Assembly (NCBI GenBank): GCA_019359035.1
Contig: JAHHIC010000050.1
Span: forward strand, 1 to 64,000
DNA length: 64,000 nucleotides
Origin: Scytonematopsis contorta HA4267-MV1
Lineage (GTDB): Bacteria > Cyanobacteriota > Cyanobacteriia > Cyanobacteriales > Nostocaceae
Direction of reading: 5' to 3'
Shown: piece after piece, positions 8,756-17,685 of the stretch
How the letters are laid out: every line of letters begins with the position of its first letter
Position numbering within the stretch: the stretch's first letter is position 1
Position numbers and translations under genes: made by a program
The notes under the pieces: model-generated
Database searches by the model: none
What the model saw: only the letters and a program-made list of their open reading frames with translations
What the model was told of the DNA's origin: nothing

Positions 8756-9160
8756 AATGCTTCCTAACCTTTTTTATTTTGGCTGCTACAGCGTCTACCC
8801 CAGATATATAAAGTTACATCCCTCGCACATGATTGTATCTTTATTATGTCCAATTATTAAATAAACATTAAGTTTAAATATCTCCTTGCTTTAAAGTTGC
8901 TAGACTAAATAGCTAATATGGACAGTTCATTTGTTTTTTTTGTTCGACCGAACAAAAAGCTATCCAACCGCAAATATGTTCATGTTCTCACATTTTATAA
9001 CTATTTACAAATTTTAATAAGTCTTTGCATCAAATTTATTTATGCATTCCAAAGGAAAATATAAACACCTATGGCTTCATTAAAGATTGTTAAGAACCTT
9101 TAAATGCCATAGGTATACATCATAGCATTACTCAGCTTTGAAGCGAGCATGAGCAAATTT
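8756..9160. other. Intergenic region with two inverted repeats (accA-SDR gap)
   Basis: No gene seen in 405 bp. At 8937-8958 a perfect inverted repeat (TTTTTGTTCG, AC, CGAACAAAAA) lacks a downstream T-run in either direction, so it looks more like an operator than a terminator. At 9068-9113 CCTATGGC pairs with GCCATAGG around a TTAAAG/CTTTAA inner stem. Read on the minus strand it is followed by a T-rich tract, which fits a terminator for accA. The upstream part probably holds the SDR promoter. Confidence 0.5.
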
Positions 9161-10141
9161 TTAGTGAGCATGTTCTAGGAATACACCCATTTTGCGGAAT
9201 TTTTCATACCGTTGCTGACGTCGTTCGCTATTACTCAAATCTCGTAGTACCTCTAAGTTTTGTAACAAAGCTTGTTTAAGTGTGGTAGCAGCCTTTATAG
9301 GGTCAGAATGAGCAGCTCCTAAGGGTTCGGTTAAAATTTCATCGATAATACCGAAGTTCTTTAGGTCAACAGATGTCATTTTTAAGACAGCCGCTGCTTG
9401 AGCTGATTTGCTTGCATCTTTCCACAATATTGCTGCACAAGCTTCGGGGGTGATAACTGTGTAGACTGAATGTTCAAACATTAAAACGCGGTCACCAACA
9501 CCAACCCCAAGAGCTCCACCGGAACCACCTTCACCAATAACGGTACAAATAATGGGTACGTCAAAACGAAACATTTCTCGTAAATTATAGGCGATAGCCT
9601 CACCAGCACCTTGATACTCAGCTTCAGCAGTGGGTAAAGCACCTGGAGTATCTATAAAAGTTAAAATGGGCATACTAAATTTATTAGCATGTTCCATTAA
9701 GCGCAAAGCTTTGCGGTAACCACCTGGGGTAGCCATTCCAAAATTACGGGCGATATTATCTTTAGTATCACGTCCTTTCTGGTGACCTAACATGACGACA
9801 GGTTGACCATCTAAACGACCAATCCCACCAACCAAAGCAGGGTCATCAGAGCCACAACGGTCACCATGTAATTCTATCCATTCATCGCTAATAGCTTGAA
9901 TGTAATCTAAAGTACTAGGTCTGCGGGGATGACGCGCAACTTGTAAGCGTTGGGAAGGAGACAAAGTGCTGAAAATTTCTTGACGCAATTGAGTAGCACG
10001 TGCTTCGAGCTTGTGAATTTCACTCTGAACATCAACACCGTTTTCTTCTGCAAGTTGCCGAATTTGGTCAATGCGGTTAGTCAGTTCAGCTAAAGGCTTT
10101 TCAAAATCTAACAGTAGAGGCTTGCGCTCTTGTGTTGCCAT
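9161..10141 (-). CDS. accA: Acetyl-CoA carboxylase carboxyltransferase subunit alpha
   Basis: A 326-residue AccA, which with AccD transfers carboxyl from carboxybiotin to acetyl-CoA to give malonyl-CoA for fatty acid synthesis. Family blocks are [76 protein letters not shown] and the glycine-rich [19 protein letters not shown]. Length is normal. It follows aar and ado on the same strand; pairing of alkane genes with accA is a known cyanobacterial arrangement and links precursor supply to alkane output. Confidence 0.97.
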   Translation of the reverse strand: MATQERKPLLLDFEKPLAELTNRIDQIRQLAEENGVDVQSEIHKLEARATQLRQEIFSTLSPSQRLQVARHPRRPSTLDYIQAISDEWIELHGDRCGSDDPALVGGIGRLDGQPVVMLGHQKGRDTKDNIARNFGMATPGGYRKALRLMEHANKFSMPILTFIDTPGALPTAEAEYQGAGEAIAYNLREMFRFDVPIICTVIGEGGSGGALGVGVGDRVLMFEHSVYTVITPEACAAILWKDASKSAQAAAVLKMTSVDLKNFGIIDEILTEPLGAAHSDPIKAATTLKQALLQNLEVLRDLSNSERRQQRYEKFRKMGVFLEHAH

Positions 10142-10360
10142 TTTAGGTTTTGTAATAAACAGTCAAAGGATTTACAAAGTAGGCAGAAGACAGGGGGCAG
10201 AAGACAGAGAGCAGAAGGTGATATAAGTAATAAGTTATCAAGGGATACCCTATCTCGGTTCAGCCAATAGGGTTACAGTTTTAAAAAATACTACATTATA
10301 CATGATGTATCCTTCTGCTCTCTGGCATATATTATCTGTCTTTCTTTACTTAACTTTTAG

Positions 10361-11383
10361 CTAAAAAACTAAAAGAGGTCTAAAGCCGTGTTTTACTGAA
10401 ACTTGGCCGATATGCTCCATTTTCTCTACGGTAATCTGGTTGCGTCCCCAAGAAAAGTTCGTGTATAACTTCTCAAATTCAAGCAGCATTGACTCAGCAA
10501 AACAAGCAAAGAGCTGACGTGCAGGAACATCCATATTGACTATTTTCATGATTTTCCATTCAATATCAAGAGAATGTTCCACAATTCCGCCATTAAGGAC
10601 GTATACACCGGGATGCTGAAGTTTGCTTGCTAAATTTTTGGGGTAGCCTCCATCAATTAACAAACAAGGATTTTTCAACGACGTGGGGTCAATTTCCACG
10701 CCTTTGGGCATACTTGCCACCCAAACTACGATATCAGCTAAAGGTAACGCTTCTTCTAAGGACATTATTTTACCCCGTCCCAGTTCACCTTGTAACTCTT
10801 CTAGGCGTTCTTGGTTGCGGGCTATTAATAACAGTTCCTTAACATCAGTTTTTTTATCCAACCAGCGACAAACGGCACTACCAATGTCACCAGTTGCACC
10901 ACAAACAGCAACTGTTGATTGTGATACATCAATACCAAGTTGTTTGGAAGCTTCTTCTACCTGCCGACAGATAATATAGGCTGTATGAGTATTACCAGTG
11001 GTAAAGCGTTCAAACTCTAACTTGATATTTCTGACTTGAGGAATCTGCTCTAAATTAAAGTTCTCAAAAATAATTGAAGAAAAACCGCCCAAAGCCGTGA
11101 TATTTATGCCATGCTTTTGGGCATGAGCCATTGCGTTGAGAATTTTGCGTGTTGCCGCTTTGATACGACGACTAGCCAACATTTCCGGCAAAAAGCAAGA
11201 TTCGACATATTGTCCTTCAATTGTCTGCCCGGTAACACTAGTAACCTTGATGCTATCTACTATTTGGGGTGGAGCACTACACCAAAAATCTAGCCCTTGG
11301 TCAGCATATTCTGGGTAACCTAAATCTTTAGCTACCGTTTGCGCGTGTTCTAAACTCGTAAGATGTCCTATGAGACCAAACAT
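10361..11383 (-). CDS. aar: Long-chain acyl-[acyl-carrier-protein] reductase
   Basis: A 340-residue NADPH-dependent reductase that turns fatty acyl-ACP into a fatty aldehyde, the first step of cyanobacterial alkane synthesis. The start [15 protein letters not shown] is typical, and the Rossmann motif [18 protein letters not shown] lies near residue 160. Length matches the family. The ado gene lies 100 bp upstream on the same strand and accA about 220 bp downstream. The aar-ado gap holds only a short AT-rich repeat. Confidence 0.97.
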   Translation of the reverse strand: MFGLIGHLTSLEHAQTVAKDLGYPEYADQGLDFWCSAPPQIVDSIKVTSVTGQTIEGQYVESCFLPEMLASRRIKAATRKILNAMAHAQKHGINITALGGFSSIIFENFNLEQIPQVRNIKLEFERFTTGNTHTAYIICRQVEEASKQLGIDVSQSTVAVCGATGDIGSAVCRWLDKKTDVKELLLIARNQERLEELQGELGRGKIMSLEEALPLADIVVWVASMPKGVEIDPTSLKNPCLLIDGGYPKNLASKLQHPGVYVLNGGIVEHSLDIEWKIMKIVNMDVPARQLFACFAESMLLEFEKLYTNFSWGRNQITVEKMEHIGQVSVKHGFRPLLVF

Positions 11384-11483
11384 GTAATATTTTTACCAGG
11401 CGTGTACTTATGGAAAATGGTTATGGATTTTGGGTTTTGGATTTCATATTTTGATTTTTCCAAAACCCAAAATCACTTGACTA

Positions 11484-12200
11484 CTAAGCAGCTCTTAGTC
11501 CGTAGGCAGAAAGGCGCATAATATCGCGTGTTGTAAACCCGATGTTACTTAGTGCTTCTCCGTACTGAATCATGAAGTCTTCGACCAAGGCTTCTTTTTC
11601 CATTGCCAAAACAGCTGCATCGTCTTCTACTTGGTTGAGCATTTTCCAAACTATGGGTAAGTTTTGGCGATTTGCTTCTTCAAGCTCGGCTTTTGATGAG
11701 GCAAAATTTTCGTTCAACCAAACTTCTCCAAAATTTAAGTGCGTATACTCTTCAGCTACAACACCTTCAGTAATTTTACGAGCGAATGGGTCAGCGACTG
11801 GAATGTATATGTTGTAAGCTGCAATTGCAAAGCATTCAATAATTAAAGATTGAATTAACAAGCAAGTAACAACATTTCCGGACGCTGCTGCTGTTTGGAA
11901 ATTTTCGTGTAACCCAGCAAAAAACTCTTTAGCAAATTGCATGTCGGGAGTTACTTGCAAATTGCGTCCACAAGCTTCAAAGCCTTTTTTGTGACGCTGT
12001 TCCATTTTTGACAAGCGAACTAGTTCATCTTTATTTTCTGGCAGCAGCTCAGCCAGCTTAATGTAATTTTCGTGGGCTTCAAATTCCCCTTCAATGACAA
12101 TCGCATTAATGCGGCTATAGGCATCCTTGTATTTTTCGCTGCGGAAATCAATTTCTGCGGCAAGCTCTTGGTTTAATTCTTGCTCTTTTAACTGCTGCAT
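11484..12200 (-). CDS. ado: Aldehyde oxygenase (deformylating)
   Basis: A 238-residue ferritin-like di-iron enzyme converting fatty aldehydes (n carbons) to alkanes (n-1) plus formate. Diagnostic blocks are [31 protein letters not shown] (metal-binding Glu and the E-x-x-H-type site), [37 protein letters not shown] and [15 protein letters not shown]. The ATG at 12198-12200 (MQQLKEQ) was chosen because an AGGAG lies 10 bp upstream; the longer frame to 12230 has no ribosome site. The N terminus is slightly longer than in most relatives. It heads the ado-aar-accA group. Confidence 0.97.
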   Translation of the reverse strand: MQQLKEQELNQELAAEIDFRSEKYKDAYSRINAIVIEGEFEAHENYIKLAELLPENKDELVRLSKMEQRHKKGFEACGRNLQVTPDMQFAKEFFAGLHENFQTAAASGNVVTCLLIQSLIIECFAIAAYNIYIPVADPFARKITEGVVAEEYTHLNFGEVWLNENFASSKAELEEANRQNLPIVWKMLNQVEDDAAVLAMEKEALVEDFMIQYGEALSNIGFTTRDIMRLSAYGLRAA

Positions 12201-12549
12201 GGAATGTTCACTCCTGTATGTGTGAATCATTTAATACTAAAATCTGATTTTAACCCGTACCTAGAAGGTAAAGGTTGCTTGCTTCCACTGCTCTTTTTAC
12301 CCATCAGTACCTCGCAAACTTCAGGGAAAAGGCTTCCCGTAGGTAGTTTGCGTTTGGTGGTAGACATTGGAAGCCGTACCCAGGAAGATACCAGGTACAG
12401 AATCCCTGACAAGGTGTCAATACACGTCTAAGACGGGTAAAAATTTTCGAGGATTTAATCTAACTTAACAAGTCACTATGTTATAGATTAACGTTTGGGG
12501 GGTGTCATGCTCTAGTAGAAATAGAAAAACATATATATTTGGAAAATAA
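12201..12549. promoter_or_regulatory. Divergent promoter region between ado and ABC permease
   Basis: About 350 bp separate the divergent ado and permease genes. No known riboswitch is recognised. A middle block (12257-12400) is richer in GC and looks like a fragment of a dispersed cyanobacterial repeat (GGCTTCCCGTAGG with nearby complementary stretches). The ado leader should be here. Short open frames over it on both strands are not convincing genes. Confidence 0.45.
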
Positions 12550-13377
12550 ATGTTTAAACCAGACAGGAGTCTAAAATTTAGTAATTTATTAAATCTAGCG
12601 GTGTTACTTTTGGGTGCGGTTATCATCCTTTTGCCGTTGTTGGTGGTGTTTCTAGTATCCTTTGCGCCTGCGGGTGCTACTCCCGAAATTTTACCGAAAA
12701 ACGGTTGGTCTTTAGCGAATTACCGAGATGCGTGGCAACGCGGTAATTTTTTACTGGCGTTTGCCAATTCTACCTTTGTTGCGTTAGTAGTTACCGCATT
12801 TCAAATAATTACTTCTGCCTTAGCGGGTTATGCCTTAGCTAGGTTAAAATTTCGCGGTAAACAGGCGTTACTTTTAATCGTTGTGGCTACTTTGGTGATT
12901 CCATTTCAGTTATTAGTTATACCTATATTTCTAGTACTGAAGTGGGGGAATTTGATAAACACTTACGGAGCATTGATTTTACCAACTGCGGTAAATGGTT
13001 TTGGTATTTTTTTATTGCGGCAGTATTTTCAATCGATACCCGTAGAGCTAGAAGAGGCTGCTGCCATTGATGGGGCTAACAGGTTACAAATTTTATGGCA
13101 AGTTATGTTACCACTTGCACGTCCTGCTTTGGTGACATTATTTTTATTTACTTTTATCGGAGAATGGAACGACTTATTTAAGCCATTAGTCTTTACTACG
13201 CGACCGGAGTTAAGGACTGTACAGTTGGCTTTGGCAGAGTTTCAAGAACAATTTACCAGTAACTGGCCTTTGTTGATGGCTGCAGTCACCATAGCCACCG
13301 TACCAGCTATATTGTTATTTTTGATTGGACAGCGACAGTTTATCCAGGGTATTGCTGCGACTGGGATTAAGAATTAG
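12550..13377 (+). CDS. Carbohydrate ABC transporter permease (MalG/UgpE type)
   Basis: A 275-residue inner membrane permease with six predicted membrane segments. The conserved EAA loop reads [23 protein letters not shown], the binding site for the transporter ATPase. It matches the CUT1 sugar class (MalG, UgpE, LacG). No partner permease, binding protein or ATPase is seen beside it, so this is an orphan subunit. In cyanobacteria CUT1 genes are sometimes scattered. The substrate cannot be told; a sugar, polyol or osmolyte is the family norm. Confidence 0.9.
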   Translation: MFKPDRSLKFSNLLNLAVLLLGAVIILLPLLVVFLVSFAPAGATPEILPKNGWSLANYRDAWQRGNFLLAFANSTFVALVVTAFQIITSALAGYALARLKFRGKQALLLIVVATLVIPFQLLVIPIFLVLKWGNLINTYGALILPTAVNGFGIFLLRQYFQSIPVELEEAAAIDGANRLQILWQVMLPLARPALVTLFLFTFIGEWNDLFKPLVFTTRPELRTVQLALAEFQEQFTSNWPLLMAAVTIATVPAILLFLIGQRQFIQGIAATGIKN

Positions 13378-13422
13378 GGAGTGGGGAGTTCGGAGTGGGG
13401 GGATGAGGAAGTAAAAAATTAA

Positions 13423-13645
13423 ATTGTAATTTCTTTTGTAATTTTTTTTGTAATTTCTTTTGTAATTTTTTTTGTAATTTCTTTTGTAATTTCTTTTGTA
13501 ATTTCTTTTGTAATTTCTTTTGTAATTTCTTGTGGGGTGGGCATCCTTGCCCGCCCGATTAGCAATTAGCAATTCCCAATTCCCAATTCCCAATTCCCAA
13601 TTCCCAATTCCCAATTCCCAATTCCCAATTCCCAATTCCCAATTT
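13423..13645. repeat. Compound simple repeats with a GGGTGGGCATCC hairpin
   Basis: Three adjacent blocks. Positions 13423-13530 hold about nine 12-bp units like TGTAATTTCTTT. Positions 13531-13556 hold a hairpin repeat (GGGTGGGCA, TCCT, TGCCCGCCC), also present at 39560 and 56577. Positions 13557-13645 hold about ten 7-8 bp units like AATTCCC. The block lies between the permease and the aspartic protease gene. A 106-codon minus-strand frame across it is only the translation of the repeat. Confidence 0.9.
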
Positions 13646-13656
13646 TTCTGTAATTT

Positions 13657-14100
13657 CTACAAAATAGTTAGATAAGTTTCGGTCGGACTTATGGGTAAAA
13701 CTTTTAACTTTTGATTTTTTAAGTCAGGTTCTAATCCTAATGCTTCCAATGGAATCACGCCTAAAAGCGCATCACTACCTCCAGGTAATTCTAAGCACTC
13801 AAAAGTACCTTCGCGTCCAGATAATAAAATCGTCGCATCTCTATAAATTCTTGCCTTCCCAATACCCATTGCGGTAGCAACATCTACTTCTTTCTGTAGC
13901 TCTAGCCCTAGTTTAGCTACTAAATTTTTAGGTAAACACAAAGTAGTTGCTCCTGTATCTACCAAAACATTACTTAACGTGACAGAGCGTACTTCTTCTG
14001 GCGAAATAGTCCCATCTTTGGCTCTTATTTGGTCAGCACGATTGATTACAGTCAGTGTTGTGAAAACTTTACCTATTTCTTCTGTGTGTTCTATTTGCAT
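13657..14100 (-). CDS. Retropepsin-like (clan AA) aspartic protease family protein
   Basis: A 147-residue single-domain protein with the hallmark aspartic protease motif [11 protein letters not shown] (Asp-Thr-Gly near residue 52) preceded by a hydrophobic strand, and a second hydrophobic-glycine segment ([17 protein letters not shown]) typical of this small family. Members act as dimers. Bacterial relatives have unclear substrates, and some occur beside toxin-antitoxin-like genes; no such partner is seen here. Length fits the family. Confidence 0.8.
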   Translation of the reverse strand: MQIEHTEEIGKVFTTLTVINRADQIRAKDGTISPEEVRSVTLSNVLVDTGATTLCLPKNLVAKLGLELQKEVDVATAMGIGKARIYRDATILLSGREGTFECLELPGGSDALLGVIPLEALGLEPDLKNQKLKVLPISPTETYLTIL

Positions 14101-14276
14101 AACTTCCTCCTAATTACCATACAATGGAGGTATATGAGAATTTGACTAATTTTAATATAACATTTTTTAAAAATAAATAAGTAGATATAACTACTATTAT
14201 TTCAAAGTAATATCAAAAAAATATGTCATAAATATCACAAGGTAAAAATTTGATATTTGATAAGTTATTACATTCT

Positions 14277-15218
14277 TTAGTTATTACCAGTTAATCTTTG
14301 TTCTATACCATAATTACCTTGCAAGCCTCCTGTATGAACTAAAAGCAACTTATGTCCCTTGGAAAAGTATCCTTTTTGTAATAAATCCATTACACCGTAA
14401 AACATTTTGGCTGTATAAACATAGTCAAGTGGAATATTATATGTCTCTTCAAATTGCTGTTTGAAACTGCATAGTTCGTCATTTACCTTTGCGTAACCCC
14501 CACAGTGATAATCACATATGAGTTCCCAAAATAGAGATTTATCACCAGGAATATATCGGTTTGATGCTAAATAACTTTTCAATAAATTCTCTATCTCTAG
14601 TCTAAGAAAATCCCCATTTTTTAATACAGGAAAACCAATTACTCGTTGTTCTCGTTTTAATGAAAGTGTAATCCCCGCTAAAGTTGTACCTGTACCACAA
14701 GCTAAACAAATAGTGTCAAATTGCTCTGTATTTGGAATTATTTCTGTACAGCCACGTATTCCATTTAAATTACACCCACCCTCTGGAATTAAAAAAATTT
14801 CACCAAAACGCTGTCGTAGTTCTTCTTCAACTGCTTTTGTATTCTTTTGCTGATAAGTTTTGCGGTCTAAATATACAAGCTCCATACCTTGCTGCTGAGC
14901 AAAACTTAAGGTCGGGTTTAACGGTAAAATTTCTTCCCCACGAATTATTCCTATCGTCTTTAATCCAAAAAGATTTCCAGCCGCTGCAGTTGCAAATATA
15001 TGGTTTGAATAAGCACCCCCGAAGGTAAGCAGGGTGTTAATTTGTTTTTCTTGCGCTTCTAAAAGATTGTATTTTAATTTAAACCATTTGTTGCCATTAA
15101 CCGAGGGGTGCATTAGGTCAAGACGCAGTATATACAGTTCAATACCTGCATATAATGCAATTTGACTATTAATTTTCTGGGGAGGATTATGTACAGGAAA
15201 TACAAGATTTTCGTTCAC
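14277..15218 (-). CDS. PLP-dependent ACC deaminase / D-cysteine desulfhydrase family protein
   Basis: A 313-residue fold-type II PLP enzyme. VNGNKWFKLKYNL holds the Schiff-base lysine context seen in ACC deaminase and D-cysteine desulfhydrase, followed by TFGGAYSNHIFATAAAG. CLACGTGTTLAGI is the glycine-rich phosphate-binding loop. The reaction could be deamination of 1-aminocyclopropane-1-carboxylate or H2S release from D-cysteine; sequence alone does not choose. It appears monocistronic, with a palindromic repeat just upstream at 15243. Confidence 0.85.
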   Translation of the reverse strand: MNENLVFPVHNPPQKINSQIALYAGIELYILRLDLMHPSVNGNKWFKLKYNLLEAQEKQINTLLTFGGAYSNHIFATAAAGNLFGLKTIGIIRGEEILPLNPTLSFAQQQGMELVYLDRKTYQQKNTKAVEEELRQRFGEIFLIPEGGCNLNGIRGCTEIIPNTEQFDTICLACGTGTTLAGITLSLKREQRVIGFPVLKNGDFLRLEIENLLKSYLASNRYIPGDKSLFWELICDYHCGGYAKVNDELCSFKQQFEETYNIPLDYVYTAKMFYGVMDLLQKGYFSKGHKLLLVHTGGLQGNYGIEQRLTGNN

Positions 15219-15242
15219 AGCACATTGTAAGTAAAAATAAAT

Positions 15243-15285
15243 GTAGAGACGTTACATGTAACGTCTTTACACATGTAACGTCTCC
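15243..15285. repeat. GTAGAGAC palindrome, GTTACA core, with extra half copy
   Basis: A 28-bp near-perfect palindrome (15243-15270, one base off in the right arm) followed by a second right half ending at 15285. It lies between two minus-strand genes, directly upstream of the PLP enzyme gene. Member of the 11-copy family. Confidence 0.9.
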
Positions 15286-15303
15286 AGATATGAAATATTT
15301 ACC

Positions 15304-15618
15304 TTATTTGCCAGTCGTTTCCAGCATCATCAAGGTCGGCATTTTGTTATCACTCGCATACGCTGGACGGACTTGCTCATAAATATCAGGATGTTTTGCT
15401 GCTAATTCGGTTTCATTGAGATTAGCGTTAATCACATCACCATCTTTTGTTTTTACGGAATATTTCACTTCATCTTCCCCTTGGGAGATGACAACAATCC
15501 GGTCACGCATTACTAGACGAGTAATGGTAGGATTATTTTGTTCTGCACGTATTCTTGCTGCTGGAATAATAATGCTGGCTGTTAAGATGGCGAAAGCAGC
15601 TAAAGTTAAACGATGCAT
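15304..15618 (-). CDS. Small exported protein of unknown function
   Basis: A 104-residue protein with a clear signal peptide (MHRLTLAAFAILTASIIIPA, cleavage likely after ARIRA) and an exported domain of about 75 residues with beta-strand character (ITRLVMRDRIVVISQGEDEVKYSVKTKDG). I do not recognise the family. The start ATG has a GGAGGA-like ribosome site just upstream (TATCCTCCGCG on the plus strand). Probably monocistronic and periplasmic. Confidence 0.7.
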   Translation of the reverse strand: MHRLTLAAFAILTASIIIPAARIRAEQNNPTITRLVMRDRIVVISQGEDEVKYSVKTKDGDVINANLNETELAAKHPDIYEQVRPAYASDNKMPTLMMLETTGK

Positions 15619-15710
15619 AATGTATCCTCCGCGTTGGATAAAATGCCTTGAATTAAAAGAGTGGAAGATTTTATATTTTGTTCCTGCAAGTAAAAAATTA
15701 ATTATATTCT

Positions 15711-16298
15711 GTGGAAACTAATCAACTTTCTCAACAAATTCAATTCATTCTCGAAATCGACAAGCTTAAACTAATATTACGCCAAACCTTGCTAACTGAT
15801 AGTTCGCGTCGAGAAAATACAGCGGAACATTCTTGGCATATTGCAGTTATGGCTATTGTCCTAGCAGAATATGCACCACCTGGGACTGATATTGGTCGTG
15901 TTATCAAGATGCTGTTGGTTCATGATTTAGTAGAAATTGATGCTGGTGATACTTTTTGTTACGATGTGCAAGGTTATCTGAGTAAAGCCTCTCGAGAAGT
16001 TGAAGCTGCTAATCGATTATTTGGTATGTTGCCAACTCAGCAAGAACAGGAGTTGAGAATGCTTTGGGATGAATTCGAGGAACAAAGTACACAAGATGCT
16101 AAGTTTGCTGCGGCTTTAGATAGAATACAGCCTTTTCTACATAACCAAAAAACTGAGGGTGGTACATGGAGAATTCATGGTATTTCACGGGAACAGGTCA
16201 TGAAAAGGATGGCTCCTGTTGAAACTGGTGCCCCGAAGTTATGGGCTTTTATTTTGCAATTAATTGATGATTGTGTTGCGTCCGGCTATTTGTCATAA
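15711..16298 (+). CDS. HD domain phosphohydrolase (YfbR/HDDC2-like)
   Basis: A 195-residue HD-domain protein. The metal site is ENTAEHSWHIAVMA (first His), LLVHDLVEIDAGDTF (His-Asp pair) and a distal Asp (AALDRIQPF). It matches the HDDC2/YfbR group, which includes 5'-deoxynucleotidases. The GTG at 15711 is used since no in-frame ATG gives a complete N terminus. Neighbouring lipoate ligase-like and YbjN genes are convergent and appear unrelated. Confidence 0.85.
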   Translation: METNQLSQQIQFILEIDKLKLILRQTLLTDSSRRENTAEHSWHIAVMAIVLAEYAPPGTDIGRVIKMLLVHDLVEIDAGDTFCYDVQGYLSKASREVEAANRLFGMLPTQQEQELRMLWDEFEEQSTQDAKFAAALDRIQPFLHNQKTEGGTWRIHGISREQVMKRMAPVETGAPKLWAFILQLIDDCVASGYLS

Positions 16299-16338
16299 TT
16301 TTAAATCTTACAACAATAGCCAAAAAATCTCGCTTTAT

Positions 16339-16995
16339 TCACCTTTTTGTACCAAAACAATCGTGAGCAGCAGCTACTAAAGCTGTCACAATCTTTTCAA
16401 TGGTAATGTCTGGGGGAAGTTTTACTGGGGTAAAAGATTCTGCCCCAAACACCTGAGTGTACAATCCAGCATCTTGAAACAGACGCATCGAACCATGTTG
16501 TAAAATCCCTTCACCTCGTCGCAGTTGAGCGCTACCAATAAATTTTGCCCCGTCGCACATAACTAAATCCGCTCCTGTCGCTGTACCAAAGCAGTTAGGG
16601 TTGTGAATATAACCGCGTCCTGCTGTACCGTAATGTAATTCTACCCCTAGAGATTTCCACCCTTGAATCAAAAATTCGCACATTTTTTGATATACCTGAG
16701 TACGATTACCATGAAGCCCAGATGTTATTACTGCGTAGGTTAAATCACCTTGGTGTAGTACTGCTCTTCCACCAGTAGGACGTTTTACTATATCTATTTT
16801 TTTACCATTCCAAATTATATTTTCCCAAGATTCTGGATACTTGTGTTGGTGATAACCTAAGGAAATTGCTGCTGGTGACCAAGTATAAAAACGTAAGGTT
16901 GAAGGTTGCTTTCCTAACAAATGTTCTTCTAGCAGCCATCTGTCTGTATCCATTTGTACCCTACCAGCAGCCTCAAGGAATGGAATTAATTGCAT
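16339..16995 (-). CDS. Lipoate-protein ligase / octanoyltransferase family protein
   Basis: A 218-residue protein of the biotin/lipoyl A/B ligase fold: MDTDRWLLEEHLLG, RFYTWSPAAISLGYHQ, the binding loop VKRPTGGRAVLHQGDLTYAVI, and a conserved internal Lys in CDGAKFIGSAQLRRG. It moves lipoyl or octanoyl groups to lipoyl-carrier domains. Whether it acts as LplA-type ligase or LipM-type transferase is not decidable by reading. At 218 residues it is shorter than E. coli LplA, lacking its C-terminal accessory domain. Confidence 0.85.
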   Translation of the reverse strand: MQLIPFLEAAGRVQMDTDRWLLEEHLLGKQPSTLRFYTWSPAAISLGYHQHKYPESWENIIWNGKKIDIVKRPTGGRAVLHQGDLTYAVITSGLHGNRTQVYQKMCEFLIQGWKSLGVELHYGTAGRGYIHNPNCFGTATGADLVMCDGAKFIGSAQLRRGEGILQHGSMRLFQDAGLYTQVFGAESFTPVKLPPDITIEKIVTALVAAAHDCFGTKR

Positions 16996-17030
16996 TTATT
17001 GACTGTTGACTGTTAACGGTTGACTGTTGA

Positions 17031-17531
17031 TTAATTAAATTCTGCTTTTAAGGATTCGTTATTATTATCAGCAATTGTTGCCACTATAGTTATTAAGCGA
17101 GAGACCTCTCCTGCTGATAATTCTTCTAATTGCCGTGCTGATATAACCACTACTTGATTTTCGATTATGCCAAAACGGGCTTCAAATGTGCTAGAACAGT
17201 TCATTTCCAACAGTTGACGCATTAATTTGGGTTCATCTTTAGCTGGTAATTTTAGCACGGAAGACCATACTGTTATGGTATCTTCACCGCTTGTTCCCGT
17301 AAGCTGCACAAATACTTCTACGCTTCCGTAGCTAAATTTCCATAAATATCCTCCTTCGGAGGGATGATTTTCCATTGCTGTGCCTTCTTGGGACACACTG
17401 TTGATGACGTTTTCTATTACTTCCACATGGTTAATATCCTTGCTCATCTCTATTAGCTCGTCGATAACTTCTGGATTGGTTATGGCTTCTTCAGTTGTGA
17501 CTGCTTCTGATGGAGATTGGTAACTTGTCAT
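17031..17531 (-). CDS. YbjN domain-containing protein
   Basis: A 166-residue acidic soluble protein. From about residue 60, WKFSYGSVEVFVQLTGTSG, a strand-rich core, LLEMNCSSTFEARFGIIENQVVVISAR and a C-terminal helix match the YbjN / sensory-transduction-like family seen widely in cyanobacteria, related to type III secretion chaperone folds. Biochemical role unknown. Its gene lies head to head with the Rieske oxygenase gene, with a 154-bp gap holding both promoters. Confidence 0.75.
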   Translation of the reverse strand: MTSYQSPSEAVTTEEAITNPEVIDELIEMSKDINHVEVIENVINSVSQEGTAMENHPSEGGYLWKFSYGSVEVFVQLTGTSGEDTITVWSSVLKLPAKDEPKLMRQLLEMNCSSTFEARFGIIENQVVVISARQLEELSAGEVSRLITIVATIADNNNESLKAEFN

Positions 17532-17685
17532 ACAGATTTTTCCTTGATACCCATACTGGTTAAGTTTAGACTTTATTTAACGATTACTGCTAAGTCAAGT
17601 TTGGTAAACATTTTGCTTGCTTTTTACACAAATATTTCTTGTAATATATCCTTTACCAAGCTGAGTAAAAGTTGATAATTTAAGG

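Noticed and set aside
12204-12431. Overlapping short genes on both strands upstream of ado
   Set aside because: Mutually overlapping, no ribosome sites, and they lie over the ado leader.
13315-13635. 106-codon minus-strand gene
   Set aside because: Made of repeated NWELGIG and RNYK units from simple DNA repeats, overlapping the permease gene end.
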